The notes under the pieces were generated by a model. The model did not search any database, was not told the origin of the DNA, and saw only the letters and a program-made list of their open reading frames with translations. Shown here piece after piece: positions 24,009 to 25,411 of a stretch of DNA of 25,411 nt. Location: positions 1 to 25,411 of the forward strand of contig JAOPWK010000109.1 of NCBI GenBank assembly GCA_025965735.1, read 5' to 3'. Both the position numbers and the translations under genes were made by a program. The stretch's first letter is position 1. Each line of letters opens with the position of its first letter. The DNA comes from Frankiales bacterium (GTDB lineage Bacteria; Actinomycetota; Actinomycetes; Mycobacteriales; SCTD01).

Positions 24009-24014
24009 ACCCTG
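24009..24014 (-). promoter_or_regulatory. Candidate -10 box (CAGGGT) of the DUF4177 gene
   Basis: CAGGGT on the minus strand is followed by CGGCCG (6 nt) and ATG 24002. It lies back to back with the kinase -10 candidate at 24016-24021, with one base between. Confidence 0.4.
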
Positions 24015-24015
24015 G

Positions 24016-24021
24016 CACGAT
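24016..24021 (+). promoter_or_regulatory. Candidate -10 box (CACGAT) of the HipA-like kinase gene
   Basis: CACGAT is followed by GACCAC (6 nt) and GTG 24028, with no Shine-Dalgarno sequence. Confidence 0.4.
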
Positions 24022-24027
24022 GACCAC

Positions 24028-24786
24028 GTGCCCGTCGACCCCCTGCGCTCCGTCGTCGCGACGCGGTACGTCATGCCGCTGCGCGAGGGGGGCTCGCTGC
24101 CCGGCGTCATGGAGGCCGACGACCTCGGAACGTACGTCGTGAAGTTCCGCGGCGCTGGCCAGGGCCGCAAGGTCCTCGTCGCCGAGGTGCTCGTCGGCGG
24201 ACTCGCCCGCGCGCTGGGCCTCCCCGTTCCTGAGCTCGTCCTCGTCGAGGTCGATCCCGTGCTCGGCCGGGCCGAGCCGGACGAGGAGGTGCAGGACCTG
24301 CTGCGCGCCTCCGGCGGGCTGAACCTCGGGATGGACTTCCTCCCCGGCGCGCTCGGCTTCGACCCGGTCGCGCACGTCGTCGACGCGGACCTCGCCTCCC
24401 GCGTCCTGTGGCTGGACGCGCTGGTCGGCAACGTGGACCGCTCCTGGCGCAACCCCAACCTGCTGCGCTGGCACCGCTCGCTGCAGCTGATCGACCACGG
24501 CGCCACGCTGGTCTTCCACCACGACTGGTCCCGCGCTGCCTCGGCTGCCACCAAGCCGTACGACGCCTCCGACCACGTGCTCAAGGACGTCGCGACGTCG
24601 CGGGCCGCTGCGGGGGACGCTCTGGCTCCCCTGGTGGAAGGGGACCTGCTCTCCTCCGTGGCGGCGACCGTCCCGGACGCGTGGCTGGAGGACGAGCCCG
24701 GCTTCTCCTCCGCCGACGAGGTGCGAGAGGCGTACGTCGACCACGTCCTGCGGCGGGTCGCAGCCCGCGAGGTGTGGCAGCCGTGA
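24028..24786 (+). CDS. HipA-like (HipA_2) family kinase
   Basis: The 252-residue product keeps the kinase core of the compact HipA_2 family. The N-terminal strand GTYVVKF holds the ATP-binding Lys39. The catalytic loop LWLDALVGNVDRSWRNPNLL holds Asp130, Asn135 and Asp137. The metal-binding segment LQLIDHGATLVF holds Asp156. Classic HipA is larger (about 440 residues) and phosphorylates glutamyl-tRNA synthetase as a persistence toxin; the substrate of the short family is not established. No HipB-like DNA-binding antitoxin is present. Instead, the DUF3037 gene overlaps its stop codon by 4 bases (GTGA). A start earlier in the frame is not supported. It is cytosolic. Confidence 0.82.
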   Translation: MPVDPLRSVVATRYVMPLREGGSLPGVMEADDLGTYVVKFRGAGQGRKVLVAEVLVGGLARALGLPVPELVLVEVDPVLGRAEPDEEVQDLLRASGGLNLGMDFLPGALGFDPVAHVVDADLASRVLWLDALVGNVDRSWRNPNLLRWHRSLQLIDHGATLVFHHDWSRAASAATKPYDASDHVLKDVATSRAAAGDALAPLVEGDLLSSVAATVPDAWLEDEPGFSSADEVREAYVDHVLRRVAAREVWQP

Positions 24787-25148
24787 GGACCTACGAGTAC
24801 GCCCTGCTGCGCGCCGCCCCCCGCGTCGATCGCGGTGAGTACGTCAACATCGGCCTGGTCTTCTACTGCCAGGCCGAGGACTTCCTCACGGTCCGCGTCG
24901 CGGCAGACACCGCCCGCCTGCGCGCGCTGGACGGTGCTGCTGACGTGGAGGGGATCCTCCAGGCCGCGGACGCCCTCGAGCGGACCTGCGCCGGCGAGGG
25001 CCCGGCGGGAGAGACCTCGCTGGGGCAGCGCTTCCGCTGGCTGACCGCTCCCCGCAGCACTGTCGTGCATGCCGGGCCCGTGCACAGCGGGCTCACCGTG
25101 GACCCGGCGTCCGAAGTCGAGCGCCTCCTCGACGCGATGGTCCGCTGA
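24783..25148 (+). CDS. DUF3037 protein
   Basis: The 121-residue product starts VRTYEYALLRAAPRVDRGEYVNIGLVFYC, the conserved N-terminus of DUF3037 (YxxxRxVPxxxRGExxNIGxVxxC), followed by FLTVRVAADTARLRAL and a helical C-terminus with LGQRFRWLTAPRSTVVHAGPVHSGLTVDP. The function of the family is unknown. The GTG start overlaps the kinase stop codon (GTGA), so it is translated together with the kinase. HipA_2 and DUF3037 genes are often neighbours in bacteria as I recall, which points to a shared job. It ends 144 bases before the convergent citrate synthase gene. Confidence 0.85.
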   Translation: MRTYEYALLRAAPRVDRGEYVNIGLVFYCQAEDFLTVRVAADTARLRALDGAADVEGILQAADALERTCAGEGPAGETSLGQRFRWLTAPRSTVVHAGPVHSGLTVDPASEVERLLDAMVR

Positions 25149-25251
25149 GACGTCCAGCCGCGGCGGCGCGAGGACCGCGCAGGCAGCAGCCCGACGGGCC
25201 GAAAGCCGCCTGTGCACAGCCCCATTCGGTCGCGATGAGTGGAGGTGGTGC

Positions 25252-25269
25252 CGAGCCGGCGCCGGCTCG
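25252..25269. terminator. Perfect 18-nt palindrome between convergent genes
   Basis: CGAGCCGGCGCCGGCTCG is perfectly self-complementary and lies between the convergent DUF3037 and citrate synthase stops. As RNA it could fold with a small central loop (stem about 7 bp) on either strand, so a bidirectional terminator is plausible. A second short palindrome, CTGTGCACAG, is at 25210-25219. Confidence 0.4.
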
Positions 25270-25292
25270 CGCGTCTCTTCGCTGCCCCCCAG

Positions 25293-25411
25293 CTACGAGG
25301 GCAGGTGCCGCAGCGCCGGGCCCGTGTAGACCTGCCGCGGCCGGCCGATCTTCGTCGCCGGGTCCTCGATCATCTCGCGCCACTGCGCGATCCACCCCGG
25401 CAGCCGGCCGA
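25293..25411 (-). CDS. gltA: Citrate synthase (C-terminal end)
   Basis: The minus-strand frame runs off the window edge and ends at TAG 25295-25293. The 38 visible residues, GRLPGWIAQWREMIEDPATK followed by IGRPRQVYTGPALRHLPS, are the typical C-terminus of type-II citrate synthase (RxxGWxAHW.E...D...KIxRPRQxYxG). The enzyme condenses oxaloacetate and acetyl-CoA to citrate at the entry of the TCA cycle. The catalytic residues lie outside the window. The reading frame and codon use agree with a functional gene. Confidence 0.93.
   Translation of the reverse strand, partial: GRLPGWIAQWREMIEDPATKIGRPRQVYTGPALRHLPS

Noticed and set aside
25205..25240. Similarity between GGCCGAAAG sequences at about 21977 and 25190 as a shared regulatory element
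   Set aside because: Only about 9 bases match exactly, and the flanks align poorly; chance is likely at this GC content.

Overview
The window is about 25.4 kb of very GC-rich DNA with strong G/C bias at third codon positions. Gene families point to an actinobacterium (Actinomycetota): a mycothiol-type DsbA-fold nitroreductase, DUF4192, a DUF222/HNH nuclease, an LPATG surface protein and an actinobacterial-style FmdB zinc ribbon. Many genes have no Shine-Dalgarno sequence but carry a TAnnnT-like -10 hexamer 6-8 nt before the start codon, which implies leaderless transcripts. I cannot resolve order or genus. It reads as ordinary chromosome, not a phage, plasmid or island: there is no tRNA, rRNA, CRISPR array, integrase or insertion sequence.

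Layout. 1-3.57 kb: end of a TraR/DksA zinc-finger gene (+), a thiamine-binding protein (-), a Rv2466c-like nitroreductase (+), a minus-strand cluster (nucleotidyltransferase, truncated P-loop kinase, alpha/beta hydrolase) and an EEP-family hydrolase (+). 3.57-4.03 kb: remnant of an erythromycin-esterase-like gene. 4.04-6.4 kb: MgtC-like membrane protein (-), hemerythrin protein (+), DUF4192 protein (+). 6.4-11.1 kb: minus-strand run of a 601-residue protein of unknown function, then TldD and TldE. 11.27-13.15 kb: amylosucrase (+). 13.15-16.17 kb (-): small Cys protein, FmdB zinc ribbon, LPATG beta-propeller, thioesterase-like protein. 16.17-17.73 kb (+): pirin and a METTL20-like methyltransferase. 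17.73-17.87 kb (-): an unrecognised 45-residue basic protein. 17.94-21.95 kb (+): MmcQ/YjbR remnant, then the HrpA helicase. 22.05-23.6 kb (+): DUF222/HNH protein and a doubtful small ORF. 23.8-25.15 kb: DUF4177 protein (-) divergent from a HipA-like kinase plus DUF3037 pair (+). 25.29 kb to end: C-terminus of citrate synthase (-).

Genes likely to act together: TldD/TldE (stop/start overlap, a known heterodimeric protease); pirin/methyltransferase (GTGA overlap); HipA-like kinase/DUF3037 (GTGA overlap); nucleotidyltransferase/kinase/hydrolase (tight minus-strand cluster with a TAGTG overlap).

Most distinctive features: dense leaderless promoters, two of which include the stop codon of the upstream gene; a divergent pair whose candidate start codons share one CATG; the kinase-DUF3037 module with its compact divergent promoter; and several decayed genes (esterase, MmcQ, truncated kinase, a probable one-base loss at the start of hrpA). 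No complete new defence or biosynthetic system can be demonstrated. The kinase/DUF3037/DUF4177 locus and the 601-residue protein next to tldD are the best candidates for undescribed function.
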